Shown here in pieces: positions 50,904 to 59,943 of a stretch of 64,000 nt of DNA. The translations under genes and the position numbers were made by a program. The stretch's first letter is position 1. Each line of letters starts with the position of its first letter. This DNA comes from Mycolicibacterium moriokaense (GTDB lineage Bacteria; Actinomycetota; Actinomycetes; Mycobacteriales; Mycobacteriaceae): NCBI RefSeq assembly GCF_003201655.1, contig NZ_QJJU01000002.1:124001-188000 (forward strand). Reading direction: 5' to 3'. The notes beneath the pieces were generated by a model. That model did not search any database. It had not been told where the DNA came from and saw only the letters and a program-made list of their open reading frames with translations.

Positions 50904-51947
50904 TTACCGGTCGCGTACCGCCCCGTGGGCCGCATCTGGGTTCGGCTCGGGCTTGTCAGCCGGTACGGCGTCGCTTCGGATGTCGATTCGCCAGCCGGTC
51001 AGTCGGGCGGCAAGGCGCGCATTCTGGCCCTCCTTGCCGATCGCCAACGACAGCTGGAAATCGGGCACGACCACGCGGGCAGCGCGGGCGGACTCGTCGA
51101 TGACGCTCACCGACACCACCTTGGCCGGCGACAGCGCATTGGCAACGAACCGGGCCGGATCCTCGTCGTAGTCGATGATGTCGATCTTTTCGCCGGACAG
51201 CTCGCTCATCACGTTGCGCACCCGCTGACCCATCGGGCCGATGCAGGCGCCTTTTGCGTTGAGTCCGGGCACCCGCGAGGCGACGGCGATCTTGGAGCGG
51301 TGGCCGGCTTCCCGTGCCACCGCGACGATCTCGACGGACCCGTCGGCGATCTCGGGAACCTCCAGCGAGAACAGCTTGCGAACCAAGTTGGGGTGGGTGC
51401 GTGACAACGTGATCAGCGGCTCGCGTGCACCGCGGGTGACGCCGACGACGTAGCAGCGCAACCGGTCGCCGTGTTCGTACCGCTCACCGGGGACCTGCTC
51501 GGCGGAGGGGATGACGCCCTCAGATCCTTTGGTCTCACTGCCCATTCGGACGACGACAAGTCCGCGGGCGTTCGCGCGCGCGTCACGCTGGATGACCCCG
51601 GCGGCGATGTCGCCCTCCCGCGCCGAGAATTCGCCGTAGTTCTTCTCGTTCTCTGCGTCGCGCAACCGCTGCAGGATCACCTGACGCGCGGTGGTGGCCG
51701 CGATGCGGCCGAAACCTTCTGGGGTGTCGTCCCATTCAGAGATAACGTTGCCGTCTTCGTCGGCCTCGCGCGCCATCACCTGGACGACGCCGGTCTTGCG
51801 GTCGATCTCGATATGCGCGTCGGCCTCATGGCCTTCGGTATGGCGGTATGCGGTCAGCAGTGCCGATTTGATCGTCTCGACCACCACATCTACGGAGATG
51901 CCCTTTTCGGCCTCGATGGCGTGCAACGCCGCCATGTCGATGTTCAC
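50904..51947 (-). CDS. nusA: Transcription elongation/termination factor NusA
   Basis: The 347-residue protein has an N-terminal RNA-polymerase-binding domain, S1 (about 110-180), and two KH domains ([22 protein letters not shown] and [20 protein letters not shown]). The acidic repeats found at the C-terminus of enterobacterial NusA are absent, as in other mycobacteria. The start overlaps the rimP stop by 4 bp. It corresponds to Rv2841c. Confidence 0.96.
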   Translation of the reverse strand: MNIDMAALHAIEAEKGISVDVVVETIKSALLTAYRHTEGHEADAHIEIDRKTGVVQVMAREADEDGNVISEWDDTPEGFGRIAATTARQVILQRLRDAENEKNYGEFSAREGDIAAGVIQRDARANARGLVVVRMGSETKGSEGVIPSAEQVPGERYEHGDRLRCYVVGVTRGAREPLITLSRTHPNLVRKLFSLEVPEIADGSVEIVAVAREAGHRSKIAVASRVPGLNAKGACIGPMGQRVRNVMSELSGEKIDIIDYDEDPARFVANALSPAKVVSVSVIDESARAARVVVPDFQLSLAIGKEGQNARLAARLTGWRIDIRSDAVPADKPEPNPDAAHGAVRDR

Positions 51948-52477
51948 GCTGAAGCCTCCTTCCCGGATTGGCCGGCAAGCTCCAGCTCACGCTGGTTTGG
52001 CGGCGAAAACTCAACCTGGACAACGGCTTTCGCGATGCCACCGATAGGCAGTTCGCGAATCGAGAAGTTGGGCTTCGCGCCCTCGCGGACCACCAAAGCC
52101 ACGGTGCCCTCACGGATTTCGCCGAGCCGGCCTGTCAGTTGCGCCCCGTCAGACAGAGTGATTTCGACCTTGCGGCCGCGGGCGCGCCGGTAGTGCTTCT
52201 CGGTGGTCAACGGGCGATCGACCCCAGGCGAGGTGACCTCGAGGACGTACGCCGGGGTGTCGACGCTGTCGAGCAGATCGGATGCCGAGCGGGACAGCTG
52301 CGCGATCGAGTCGAGATCCAGAGGATCGTCGCCGTCGGCGATCACGGTGATGCGCGGGGGGCGTGCAGCGGTGTCGATCTGCACGTCTTCGATTTCGTAG
52401 CCTGCGCGCGCGAACTCGCCGTCGAGTAGCTCGATCACCTGTTTCTGCGACGGTAATCCCGCAGACAGCTCCGTCAC
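51944..52477 (-). CDS. rimP: Ribosome maturation factor RimP
   Basis: This 177-residue protein is required for 30S assembly. [40 protein letters not shown] (split here as [12 protein letters not shown]) and the SH3-like C-terminal domain are present. The start is GTG with Shine-Dalgarno AGGAG. It is the first gene of the rimP-nusA-ylxR-infB-rbfA-nrnA-dinF operon; its promoter must lie in the 145-bp gap that holds the 52552-52568 palindrome. Confidence 0.94.
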   Translation of the reverse strand: MTELSAGLPSQKQVIELLDGEFARAGYEIEDVQIDTAARPPRITVIADGDDPLDLDSIAQLSRSASDLLDSVDTPAYVLEVTSPGVDRPLTTEKHYRRARGRKVEITLSDGAQLTGRLGEIREGTVALVVREGAKPNFSIRELPIGGIAKAVVQVEFSPPNQRELELAGQSGKEASA

Positions 52478-52551
52478 GGCGAGCTCCTCATCTTGAGTTG
52501 TCCGGACACGATTCCTTCACGGCGCAACTTGGAACCGACTATTAACGATAC

Positions 52552-52568
52552 GCCAGGGCCGCCCTGGC
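52552..52568. repeat. 17-bp palindrome between rimP and the lipoprotein gene
   Basis: GCCAGGGC-C-GCCCTGGC has perfect 8-bp arms and lies in the divergent gap, next to the A/T-rich TTAACGATA (52543-52551). It is either an operator or a stem in the rimP leader; position alone does not decide. Confidence 0.4.
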
Positions 52569-52622
52569 AAGCCGCAAACGCGCGGCGGCGTCCAGCGATT
52601 GCACGGCACAGGCAATGGCAGG

Positions 52623-53135
52623 ATGTTTTCCGTGCCGAGCCCTCCGCCGACAGTAATCAGAAGACGTGTGTTGTTCGGGGCGGCGGCATTGGCACTGCTT
52701 GGCGGAGCGGTCGCCGCGTGCGGGTCACCGCCGCCACCACCGGAAGTCGATGAGCTGGCCGCCCAACTCGACCGAGCCCGCGCCGACAGTCAACTCGCCG
52801 CGGACGCCGCGGCAGCTACTCCTCCGCCGCCGACGGCACAGGCGCTGAATGCGGTGGTCTCCGAACGGTCGGCGCACGCCCAAGCGCTGTCCGACGAGCT
52901 AGTGCGGATTACAGGCAAGATCGCGCCGACGACGACCGCGACCAGCACGACCGCGCAACCGGCGGCGACACCTACGACCAAGGACGTGATCGCGGCCCTC
53001 CGTCAGTCAGCGGACAGCGCCGCGCAACTGGCCGCCACGCAGTCCGGCTATCGCGCTGGGCTTCTCGGCTCGATCGCCGCGTCCTGCACAGCGGCATACA
53101 CCGTTGCGCTGGTCCCGCCGGGAGCGCCGCAATGA
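52623..53135 (+). CDS. Putative lipoprotein (Rv2843-like)
   Basis: The 170-residue protein has an N-terminal basic region with RRR, a hydrophobic core ALALLGGAVAA and a lipobox VAAC at about residue 33, so it is probably lipidated and exported. The mature part is Pro-rich, then Ala/Asp-rich helix, then a Thr/Pro-rich linker and a C-terminal helical segment. Function unknown. The ATG at 52623 gives a good signal; GTG at 52632 is also possible. Its stop overlaps the next start (ATGA), pairing it with the DUF4439 gene. Confidence 0.78.
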   Translation: MFSVPSPPPTVIRRRVLFGAAALALLGGAVAACGSPPPPPEVDELAAQLDRARADSQLAADAAAATPPPPTAQALNAVVSERSAHAQALSDELVRITGKIAPTTTATSTTAQPAATPTTKDVIAALRQSADSAAQLAATQSGYRAGLLGSIAASCTAAYTVALVPPGAPQ

Positions 53136-53662
53136 CCTCTCCAGAGCCGTCACCCACGACCACCGCCACCCCCACGACGACGACCACGTCATCGCGGGCG
53201 GCCGAGCCCATCACGCCGGGACGTCCGTCGGACGCTGCGAACGGCGCACTGTTCGACGCGATTGCCACCGAGCAGGCGACGATCTACGGCTACGGGCTGG
53301 TGTCGGCTCACTCGATGCCCGACGTCAACGACCTGGTTTCGACCGTATTGGCCGAGCACCGGGACCGGCGCGAGGGGGCCATCGCGACGCTCACGGCCCG
53401 GTCGGTCGAGCCGCCGCTGCCCGCGGCCGGCTACCAGTTACCGACTGAGGTCCACAACCCGACCGACGCGGCCAACCTGGCGGTGCGGATGGAGGAAGAC
53501 TCAGCCGTTGCGTGGCGGGCAGTGCTCGAGCAGGCGACCGAGGAGCAGGACCGGTCGTTCGCGGTGGCGGCGCTGACGGAGTGCGCGGTCATGGCGGCCC
53601 GATGGAGCCGGGTGCTCGGCATCTCACCGATCACCGTCGCGTTCCCCGGCGGTTCCGAATAA
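53132..53662 (+). CDS. DUF4439 ferritin-like protein (Rv2844-like)
   Basis: This 176-residue protein has a Thr/Pro-rich disordered start (about 1-35) followed by a four-helix domain: LFDAIATEQATIYGYGLVSAH, LVSTVLAEHRDRREGAIATL, ANLAVRMEEDSAVAWRAVLEQA and SFAVAALTECAVMAARWSRV. Glu/His residues on these helices resemble the ferritin-like DUF4439 fold. Metal binding is inferred. It is translationally coupled to the preceding lipoprotein gene and convergent with proS (10 bp apart). Confidence 0.8.
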   Translation: MTSPEPSPTTTATPTTTTTSSRAAEPITPGRPSDAANGALFDAIATEQATIYGYGLVSAHSMPDVNDLVSTVLAEHRDRREGAIATLTARSVEPPLPAAGYQLPTEVHNPTDAANLAVRMEEDSAVAWRAVLEQATEEQDRSFAVAALTECAVMAARWSRVLGISPITVAFPGGSE

Positions 53663-53671
53663 CGCCGAGCG

Positions 53672-55414
53672 CTAGCCGGCCAGCGCCGCGGAGATGTCGG
53701 ACGCCGCGTTGCCGACCGCGATCTCCTGCGTCTCGCCGGTGAACCGATTGCGCAGCTCGACCACGCCGTCGGCCCAGCCGCGGCCCACCACGACGATCCA
53801 CGGCACCCCGAGCAACTCGGCATCCTTGAATTTCACACCGGGTGAGGCTTTCCGATCGTCGAGCAACACCTCGACGCCAAGCCGGTCCAATTGGCTTGCC
53901 AGTTCCGCTGCGCCGGCGCGGGCAGCGTCGTCCTTGTTGGCCATCACCACATGCGCGTCGAACGGCGACACCGACGACGGCCACCGCAACCCCAGCTCGT
54001 CGTGATGCTGTTCGGCGATCACCGCCACCAGCCGGGACACGCCGATGCCGTAGGAACCCATGGTCAGCCGGATCGGCTTGCCGTCCTCGCCAAGCACATC
54101 CGCGGCGAACGCGTCGGTGTACTTGCGGCCGAGCTGGAAGATGTGGCCCACCTCGATGCCTCGGGCCGACACCAGTGGGCCAGCGCCGTCGGGCGACGGG
54201 TCGCCGTCGCGCACCTCGGCGGCCTCGATCGTGCCATCGGCGACGAAGTCACGGCCTGCGACCAGGCCAACCACGTGCTTACCGGGCTCGTCGGCGCCGG
54301 TGATCCACGACGTGCCGTCCACCACGCGCGGGTCGACGAGAAAACGAACGCCGTTGGCCAGCAACGCTTTCGGCCCGATGTAGCCCTTCGTCAGGAACGG
54401 ATGCTTGGCGAAATCGGCGTCGTCGAGCAGCGCATGCTCGGCCGGGTCCAGTGCGGCGGCAAGTCGCTTCTCGTCGACCTCACGGTCCCCTGGCACGCCC
54501 ACCGCAAGCAGCTCCCACTCACCGCCGGGCACACGGACCTTGAGCACGACGTTCTTCAGCGTGTCCGCCGCGACGACCTCACGGTCCAGCGCGGAGTTGG
54601 CCCACTCGACGAGGGTGGCGATCGTCGGAGTGCCTGGCGTGTCGTACACCTTGGCCTCGGGCTGCCCCTCGATCGGCGGCGACGGAGGCACCGCGGTGAT
54701 CACCGCCTCGACATTGGCCGCATAGCCCGACTGCACGCACCGGACGAAGGTGTCCTCGCCGATATCGCTTTCGGCCAGGAATTCCTCCGACGCGCTGCCG
54801 CCCATCGCCCCCGAGACCGCCGAAACGATGACGTAGCGAACACCGAGATTGGCAAAGATCCGCTGGTAGGCATCGCGGTGCGCGTCGTACTGCGCCCTGA
54901 GCCCTTCGTCGTCGACGTCGAACGAGTACGAGTCCTTCATGATGAACTCGCGACCCCGCAGGATCCCGGCTCGCGGCCGGGCCTCGTCGCGGTACTTGGT
55001 CTGGATTTGGTACAGCAGCACAGGGAAATCCTTGTAGCTGCTGTACTCCCCCTTGACCGTCAGCGTAAACAGCTCTTCGTGAGTCGGTCCAAGCAGGTAG
55101 TCGTTGCGGCGGCGGTCCTGAAGCCGGAATACGCCGTCGCCGTACTCGGTCCAGCGGTTGGTCACCTCGTACGGCGCCTTGGGTAGTAGTGCGGGAAACA
55201 GAATCTCTTGTCCGCCAATGGAATTCATCTCATCGCGGACGATCTTCTCGATCTTGCGCAGCACCCGCAGGCCCAGCGGCAGCCAGCTGTACAGCCCGGG
55301 ACCGATCGGGCGGACGTAGCCGGCCCGGATCAGCAGCTTGTGGCTGGGCACCTCGGCGTCGGCGGGGTCGTCACGCAGGGTGCGCAGGAACAGCTCGGAC
55401 ATGCGGGTGATCAC
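53672..55414 (-). CDS. proS: Prolyl-tRNA synthetase
   Basis: The 580-residue bacterial-type class II enzyme contains an editing (INS) domain (about 230-400). Motif 1 ([24 protein letters not shown]), motif 2 (FRDEARP-like [26 protein letters not shown]) and motif 3 ([13 protein letters not shown]) are intact. The GTG at 55414 matches the family N-terminus [16 protein letters not shown] (55428-55423) is 8 nt upstream. The frame open to 55675 is antisense to the DUF4239 gene. It corresponds to Rv2845c. Confidence 0.96.
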   Translation of the reverse strand: MITRMSELFLRTLRDDPADAEVPSHKLLIRAGYVRPIGPGLYSWLPLGLRVLRKIEKIVRDEMNSIGGQEILFPALLPKAPYEVTNRWTEYGDGVFRLQDRRRNDYLLGPTHEELFTLTVKGEYSSYKDFPVLLYQIQTKYRDEARPRAGILRGREFIMKDSYSFDVDDEGLRAQYDAHRDAYQRIFANLGVRYVIVSAVSGAMGGSASEEFLAESDIGEDTFVRCVQSGYAANVEAVITAVPPSPPIEGQPEAKVYDTPGTPTIATLVEWANSALDREVVAADTLKNVVLKVRVPGGEWELLAVGVPGDREVDEKRLAAALDPAEHALLDDADFAKHPFLTKGYIGPKALLANGVRFLVDPRVVDGTSWITGADEPGKHVVGLVAGRDFVADGTIEAAEVRDGDPSPDGAGPLVSARGIEVGHIFQLGRKYTDAFAADVLGEDGKPIRLTMGSYGIGVSRLVAVIAEQHHDELGLRWPSSVSPFDAHVVMANKDDAARAGAAELASQLDRLGVEVLLDDRKASPGVKFKDAELLGVPWIVVVGRGWADGVVELRNRFTGETQEIAVGNAASDISAALAG

Positions 55415-55422
55415 AGCCGACC

Positions 55423-55428
55423 ACCTTA
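55423..55428 (-). promoter_or_regulatory. -10 element of leaderless proS mRNA
   Basis: TAAGGT on the minus strand, 8 nt before the GTG at 55414, rejects the 87-codon upstream extension. Confidence 0.55.
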
Positions 55429-55494
55429 CTGACGCGCCCGCTTCTGCACATTTGGGTGTCCCGAGACCCTCGTTGCTGGCATCCTGATTGACCC

Positions 55495-56277
55495 ATGGGG
55501 GACTTTGGGCTGTTCGGCGCTTGGCTCGTTTTGGTGATCGTTGTCGTCGGTGCGGTACTGATCGCGATCGGCAGCGTTGTGTTGTCGACTCGCATCCTGT
55601 CCCATGAAACCGGCCCAGAGCAGAACTCGATATTGTCGCCATTCCTGACGGTCGTCGGCCTCGTCTACGGCGCACTCCTCGGGTTCACCGTCGTCGTCGG
55701 GTGGCAACAGTTCCTTTCGGCCGAGCAGAACGTTTCGAATGAGGCATCGACGTTGACGACGCTCTACCGCCAGACCGTCGCGATGCCACAGGCAGAGCAA
55801 TCCCAGGTACGCGAACAGCTGCGCATCTACGCGGCGGCGCTGCAAGGTCCGAAATGGGGCAAAGAAGAATTCAGTGAAGTCAGCAATACGGGACGAGCCG
55901 CGCTCACGCAGATGTATCGCATCGTCGGCGGACCGCCCGGTGCGACGGCGAGCCCGATCAACCAGGAGTTTCTTGGTCAGGTGACCGTATTGGCGTCTGA
56001 TCGCAGCGCCCGGATCTTGGATTCCAAACCCCGAATACCTCCGCTGTTGTGGTGCTCCCTGATCTTCGGCGGGGCAGTGCTGATCATGCTCACCAGCTTC
56101 ATGCGGCTCACGAGTAAGCGTGCCCACATTGTCCTGGTGAGCGCTGTCAGTGTCCTGCTTGGTTTGCTGCTGTACCTCGTCTTCGTGCTTGATCATCCGT
56201 TCGGACCAATGGGCGTCACCTCAGAGCCGTTCGCCCATGCCCTAACGGTTTTCGACCTCGTCGACAAAGGGACATAA
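55495..56277 (+). CDS. DUF4239 (bestrophin-like) membrane protein
   Basis: This 260-residue protein has two N-terminal membrane spans (about 9-31 and 48-68), a soluble helical region with [18 protein letters not shown], and two C-terminal spans (about 181-202 and 209-230), the DUF4239 layout. Glycine-rich turns and [13 protein letters not shown] near the C-terminus are typical. It may be a channel by analogy to bestrophins; unproven. The stop abuts that of the convergent membrane gene with no gap. Confidence 0.8.
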   Translation: MGDFGLFGAWLVLVIVVVGAVLIAIGSVVLSTRILSHETGPEQNSILSPFLTVVGLVYGALLGFTVVVGWQQFLSAEQNVSNEASTLTTLYRQTVAMPQAEQSQVREQLRIYAAALQGPKWGKEEFSEVSNTGRAALTQMYRIVGGPPGATASPINQEFLGQVTVLASDRSARILDSKPRIPPLLWCSLIFGGAVLIMLTSFMRLTSKRAHIVLVSAVSVLLGLLLYLVFVLDHPFGPMGVTSEPFAHALTVFDLVDKGT

Positions 56278-57330
56278 TCACCCCTGTGTCGCAACGGCTT
56301 TCGATTTGTGCACGAGAGTCGAGCCGACCAACGTCACGACAACACCCGCGGCGACCCACACCGCCAGCACGATGACGGGATGCATCAGCCCATGCCCGTC
56401 GAAGTAGACGATCTTGCGGATAGCGTCGGTGCCCGCTCCATTGGGTAGGTAGCTGCTGATCGCCCGCCAGAACGGCGGCAGCAGCGGCGCCTGGTAGGCA
56501 CCCCCCGCCGACGGGTTGCCGAGGATCACGAAGATCACCACGGTCAACCCGATACCTATTACACCGAACAGTGTCTGCAACGCCATCGTGACCGTGGCGG
56601 CCGAAAGTGTCACCAGCACACCGATTCCCGCGATCGACCAAAAGTGGCCGTTGAGCGCATGCAGCACCGGTTCGGCGATGACGACACCACCCAGCCCGGA
56701 GGCCAGCGCGTAGGGAATGGTCGCACCGAGCCGCCACACCGCCCGCGGGAGCGTCGCCGGGCGCGAGCCCTTGGCAACGCCGAGCATGGCCGCGAACAGG
56801 TACCCGCCGACCGCCCAGCCGATGACGAGATAGAACCCGGACAGGCCGCGGGCATCCCCCGGGTCGAGCGGCACCAGGTCTTGGACCGTGACGGTGCGAC
56901 CGTGCTGCTGCGCCGCGATGGTGAACAGCTGCTCGACCGCCGTGGCCACCGCCGTCCCGCCGCCCGAAGCGAGCAACAGTGAGTCGCTCGTGCCAGCCGG
57001 GTTGACCACATACACACCGGAGGTCTCGCCGGCACGCAGCGCCTGTCGGGCCTCCATTTCGTCAGAGGAGGCGCTGGCCACGACCGGCTGCGCCGACACC
57101 GCGTTGAGCTGGTCGACGATCTGGCCTGCCGCCTGTCCAGGTGCCACAACGGTGACGGGAATCCGGTGCGGCGACGGGGAATGAAAGGCACCGATGTACG
57201 ACACGATGAAGGCGAACTGAAGCAACAACACGCCGACGCCGAGTAGCAGCGTGCGCGGAGCGATCGCGTCGCGGAACCGGTCCCGCAGGGTGTCCGGCGG
57301 TTCTGGCGCTTCGTGTCTGTTCGTCGTCAT
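56278..57330 (-). CDS. DUF3533/ABC-2-like membrane protein
   Basis: The 350-residue protein has one N-terminal span (about 27-47), a large extracytoplasmic domain (about 48-165), then five to six spans and a C-terminal span, as in SNG1/DUF3533 and YhgE-type proteins related to ABC-2 permeases. No ATPase is adjacent. The ATG at 57330 follows the VOC-gene stop by 1 bp (TGACATG), which argues for translational coupling; the frame open to 57432 is not supported. The substrate is unknown; the neighbouring efflux genes suggest a drug or lipid export role. Confidence 0.72.
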   Translation of the reverse strand: MTTNRHEAPEPPDTLRDRFRDAIAPRTLLLGVGVLLLQFAFIVSYIGAFHSPSPHRIPVTVVAPGQAAGQIVDQLNAVSAQPVVASASSDEMEARQALRAGETSGVYVVNPAGTSDSLLLASGGGTAVATAVEQLFTIAAQQHGRTVTVQDLVPLDPGDARGLSGFYLVIGWAVGGYLFAAMLGVAKGSRPATLPRAVWRLGATIPYALASGLGGVVIAEPVLHALNGHFWSIAGIGVLVTLSAATVTMALQTLFGVIGIGLTVVIFVILGNPSAGGAYQAPLLPPFWRAISSYLPNGAGTDAIRKIVYFDGHGLMHPVIVLAVWVAAGVVVTLVGSTLVHKSKAVATQG

Positions 57331-57331
57331 G

Positions 57332-58009
57332 TCAATCCCGTCCTTGCCAGGTGCAGATGCATGCCTCGTTCCCTTCGGGGTCGGCCAACACCCAATAGGC
57401 AGGCGCCCTGCGGTCGCTGAGCAGACGGCCACCCGCGGCGAGCGCCGCGTCTATTCGCGCCGCTGCCCCTTCGGCGGGCACATCGACATCGATGTGGATG
57501 CGATTGCGCTGTGGCCGAGGCATATCCATCTGCTGGAACCAGACCGCGGGCCCGCGGCAGGACGGATCGATCAGCGCTGCGGGCAATTCGGACCCGGGTT
57601 CGTCGGCGTATCCCAAGATGGCCTTCCAGAACGGACGCACCAGGCCGATGTCGAGAGCGTCGATCGCGATTTCCAGCGCCTGCGCGGCTCCGCCTGCCTT
57701 CGACGGCTGCCAATCCCGTGCCACCATCGTCTCCGACACCGCGTGCGCCAGCCGGACGTCGCGCCCGGTGACGCCGCCCACGGCCGCGGATTGCAGCCGC
57801 AGGACGGCCCGGTCCGCGCGGACGTCGACTGTCAGATGCCCCTGCCCGTCGGCGCCAGCCGCCGAAACGGCGACGGACGCAACCTCGGCGGCCTCCGCGA
57901 GCGACGGCGCCAACACTTCCGCGTAGATGGCCCCAAGGACGAGGCGCCAGCCGGCCGGATCGATCGCGTCGGAGATCTGCTGTCGCGTGGGTCTCGCGTC
58001 GTCGTCCAC
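57332..58009 (-). CDS. VOC-family protein with PCD-like N-terminal domain
   Basis: The 225-residue product joins two domains. Residues about 1-105 resemble pterin-carbinolamine dehydratase (GWRLVLGAIYAEV...GVTGRDVRLAHAV), but the catalytic His-His pair is reduced to GQGHL. Residues about 108-225 are a glyoxalase-like VOC domain with RNRIHIDVDVP and YWVLADPEGNEACICTW, supplying possible metal ligands. The reaction is unknown. TAGGCT (58021-58016) lies 6 nt before the GTG, giving a leaderless start. It is coupled to the DUF3533 gene. Confidence 0.78.
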   Translation of the reverse strand: MDDDARPTRQQISDAIDPAGWRLVLGAIYAEVLAPSLAEAAEVASVAVSAAGADGQGHLTVDVRADRAVLRLQSAAVGGVTGRDVRLAHAVSETMVARDWQPSKAGGAAQALEIAIDALDIGLVRPFWKAILGYADEPGSELPAALIDPSCRGPAVWFQQMDMPRPQRNRIHIDVDVPAEGAAARIDAALAAGGRLLSDRRAPAYWVLADPEGNEACICTWQGRD

Positions 58010-58022
58010 GGCGACAGCCTAA

Positions 58023-59525
58023 CTACAGCTCGCCCGCCTCGAACGCTTCGCGGGTGTGCTGCGCGGTGGCGATCTGACGCGGGGAGAAACCGATCCAGAA
58101 CGCGGCGACGCCGACGATCACCGCGATGCCTGCGACCCACAGCAGCGAGTAGGTGTAGCCGTAACCCAGTGCGTCCAGTTGTGCGGGCGTCATGTTCTTC
58201 ACCGGTCCCGTCGTCCCGCCGAGGAACAGCGTCCGCGAGGTCTGCACCGCCATGATCACGACCAGCACCATCGGTCCGCCGAGGTTCTGCACCATCAACG
58301 TGATCGCGGACACCGGTCCGATTTCCAGCGGCCCCACCTCGGCGACCGCGCACAGCGGCAGGATCACGGCGATCATCCCGATACCGAAGCCGCCGACGAC
58401 GATTGGCATGAACAGATCGGGGAAGTAGGGGATGTCGCGGGTCAATGTCGAGCCGTAGAGCATCGCGACCACCACGAACACGCCGCCGCCGATGATCAGC
58501 CATCGCGGCGCGACGCGTGGGGCCAGCCTGGCGGCGAGCGCACTGCCGACCCCGAAGGCGATCGCGAACGGAATGAAACAGATTCCGGCCTTCAGGGCCG
58601 AATAGCCGAGCACATCCTGCACCAACAGCCCGATCATCACCGTCAGCGTCAGCAGCACCCCGCCGGCCAGGAACAGCGTCACGAACGTCATCACCCGGTT
58701 GCGGTTGTCGAACACCGAGAAGGGCACCAGCGGGTTCTCGGCGGTGCGCTCGATGATGAGGAACGCGGCGAAGAACACCACCGCGGCAACGGCGGCGCCG
58801 ATCACCCACGGGTCAATCCAGGCACGCGGCGGTCCCTGGGTGAACACCAGCACAGCCGCGGTGCAGCCGAGCGTGGCCAGAAGCGCGCCGGTGACGTCGA
58901 GCTTTAGGCGCTCGTGATGGGTTTCGGCGATCCGATAGACGGCGATCGCGATGATGACGATGCCGATGGGCACGTTGATCAAGAACGCCAGCCGCCAGGA
59001 GATCACGGTCAGTGCGCCGCCAAGCACAAGTCCGAGCACCGAGCCGATGCCCTGCATCGCAGCGGACACCGCCATCGCCCGGTTGCGGGCGTGCCCGACG
59101 GCATAGGTCGTCGCGATCAGCGCCAGCCCCGTCGGCGCGGCCACTGCTGCACCCGTGCCCTGCACAGCACGCGCGACGATCAACGTCACGCCGTCGGTGG
59201 CGAGCCCGCACACCAACGACGCGATCGTGAACACCCCAACACCGGACAGGAACGCCCGTTTGTGGCCGATCGCGTCACCGACGCGGCCGCCGAGCAGTAG
59301 CAGCCCGCCGAAGGTCAGCACGTATGCGGTGATCACCCAGCTCTTGGATGCGTCGGAAAGGTCCAGGTCGGCCTGCATGCGCGGCAACGCGACGATGACG
59401 ATGGTGCCGTCGAGGGTCGACATCAGCTGCATGCCGGTGATCGCGATGATCGCGACGCCGAGCACGTGCGTCGAGAGTGGTGCCGAACGTGCCGGGCTTG
59501 CTGAAGAACCACCCACCCCGGACAT
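58023..59525 (-). CDS. DHA2-family MFS efflux pump, EfpA paralogue
   Basis: This 500-residue transporter has 14 predicted membrane segments. It shares with EfpA the blocks IAITGMQLMSTLDGTIVIVALP, WVITAYVLTFGGLLLLGGRVGD, LFLGGTTGPVKNM and the C-terminal EAFEAGEL, so it is a tandem paralogue of the gene at 59940. TAGGCT (59539-59534) lies 8 nt before the ATG. Substrates are unknown, probably amphipathic drugs or lipids. M. tuberculosis, as I recall, has only one copy at this locus. Confidence 0.9.
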   Translation of the reverse strand: MSGVGGSSASPARSAPLSTHVLGVAIIAITGMQLMSTLDGTIVIVALPRMQADLDLSDASKSWVITAYVLTFGGLLLLGGRVGDAIGHKRAFLSGVGVFTIASLVCGLATDGVTLIVARAVQGTGAAVAAPTGLALIATTYAVGHARNRAMAVSAAMQGIGSVLGLVLGGALTVISWRLAFLINVPIGIVIIAIAVYRIAETHHERLKLDVTGALLATLGCTAAVLVFTQGPPRAWIDPWVIGAAVAAVVFFAAFLIIERTAENPLVPFSVFDNRNRVMTFVTLFLAGGVLLTLTVMIGLLVQDVLGYSALKAGICFIPFAIAFGVGSALAARLAPRVAPRWLIIGGGVFVVVAMLYGSTLTRDIPYFPDLFMPIVVGGFGIGMIAVILPLCAVAEVGPLEIGPVSAITLMVQNLGGPMVLVVIMAVQTSRTLFLGGTTGPVKNMTPAQLDALGYGYTYSLLWVAGIAVIVGVAAFWIGFSPRQIATAQHTREAFEAGEL

Positions 59526-59667
59526 GGCTTGCCAGCCTACCCAGCGACGGTTTCGGCGTGATCAGTAGAAGAGAGTTGACGAAAAAGTGTCGGGTTGAGC
59601 CGGATCAATCGCTCCTACTTGTGAGAAGAGCCCATCCCGGGCAGCAGGCCAATAGTTAGGACGCGAG

Positions 59668-59943
59668 ATGACTCATCCAGCGGCGAGTCGTCTCCGAATA
59701 ACGGGCATGTACCAACCGGCCACCCGAACCAGTGCGATTTATCGGGTCACCGATCGCCGGCACCAACGCAGCGTCCATGTGCCGGCTCATGAGATCGCGA
59801 CCACCGTTTCGGCATGGCTGGCGGAGTTGGGCGCCAACAGCCCATTGGTCGACGACCTTGCACGCGCGATACACGCCGGCGACTGGCCAGCAGCGCTCGA
59901 CATCGGCGACTACCTATCCGTCGACGTGACGGTGGCGGCCTAA
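59668..59943 (+). CDS. Small conserved mycobacterial protein between two efflux genes
   Basis: The product has 91 residues (78 if the ATG at 59707 is used). IYRVTDRRHQRSVHVPAHEIATTVSAWLAELGANSPLVDDLARAIHAGDWPAALDIGDYLSVDVTVA is a compact alpha/beta sequence that I recall as conserved but uncharacterised in mycobacteria; no signal or membrane segment. The stop overlaps the efpA stop (CTAA, 59940-59943). It is divergent from the efpA paralogue with a 142-bp gap. A regulatory role for the pumps is a guess. Confidence 0.65.
   Translation: MTHPAASRLRITGMYQPATRTSAIYRVTDRRHQRSVHVPAHEIATTVSAWLAELGANSPLVDDLARAIHAGDWPAALDIGDYLSVDVTVAA

Noticed and set aside
55415..55675. Upstream extension of proS
   Set aside because: It is Arg-rich, antisense to the start of the DUF4239 gene, and the -10 at 55428-55423 lies inside it.
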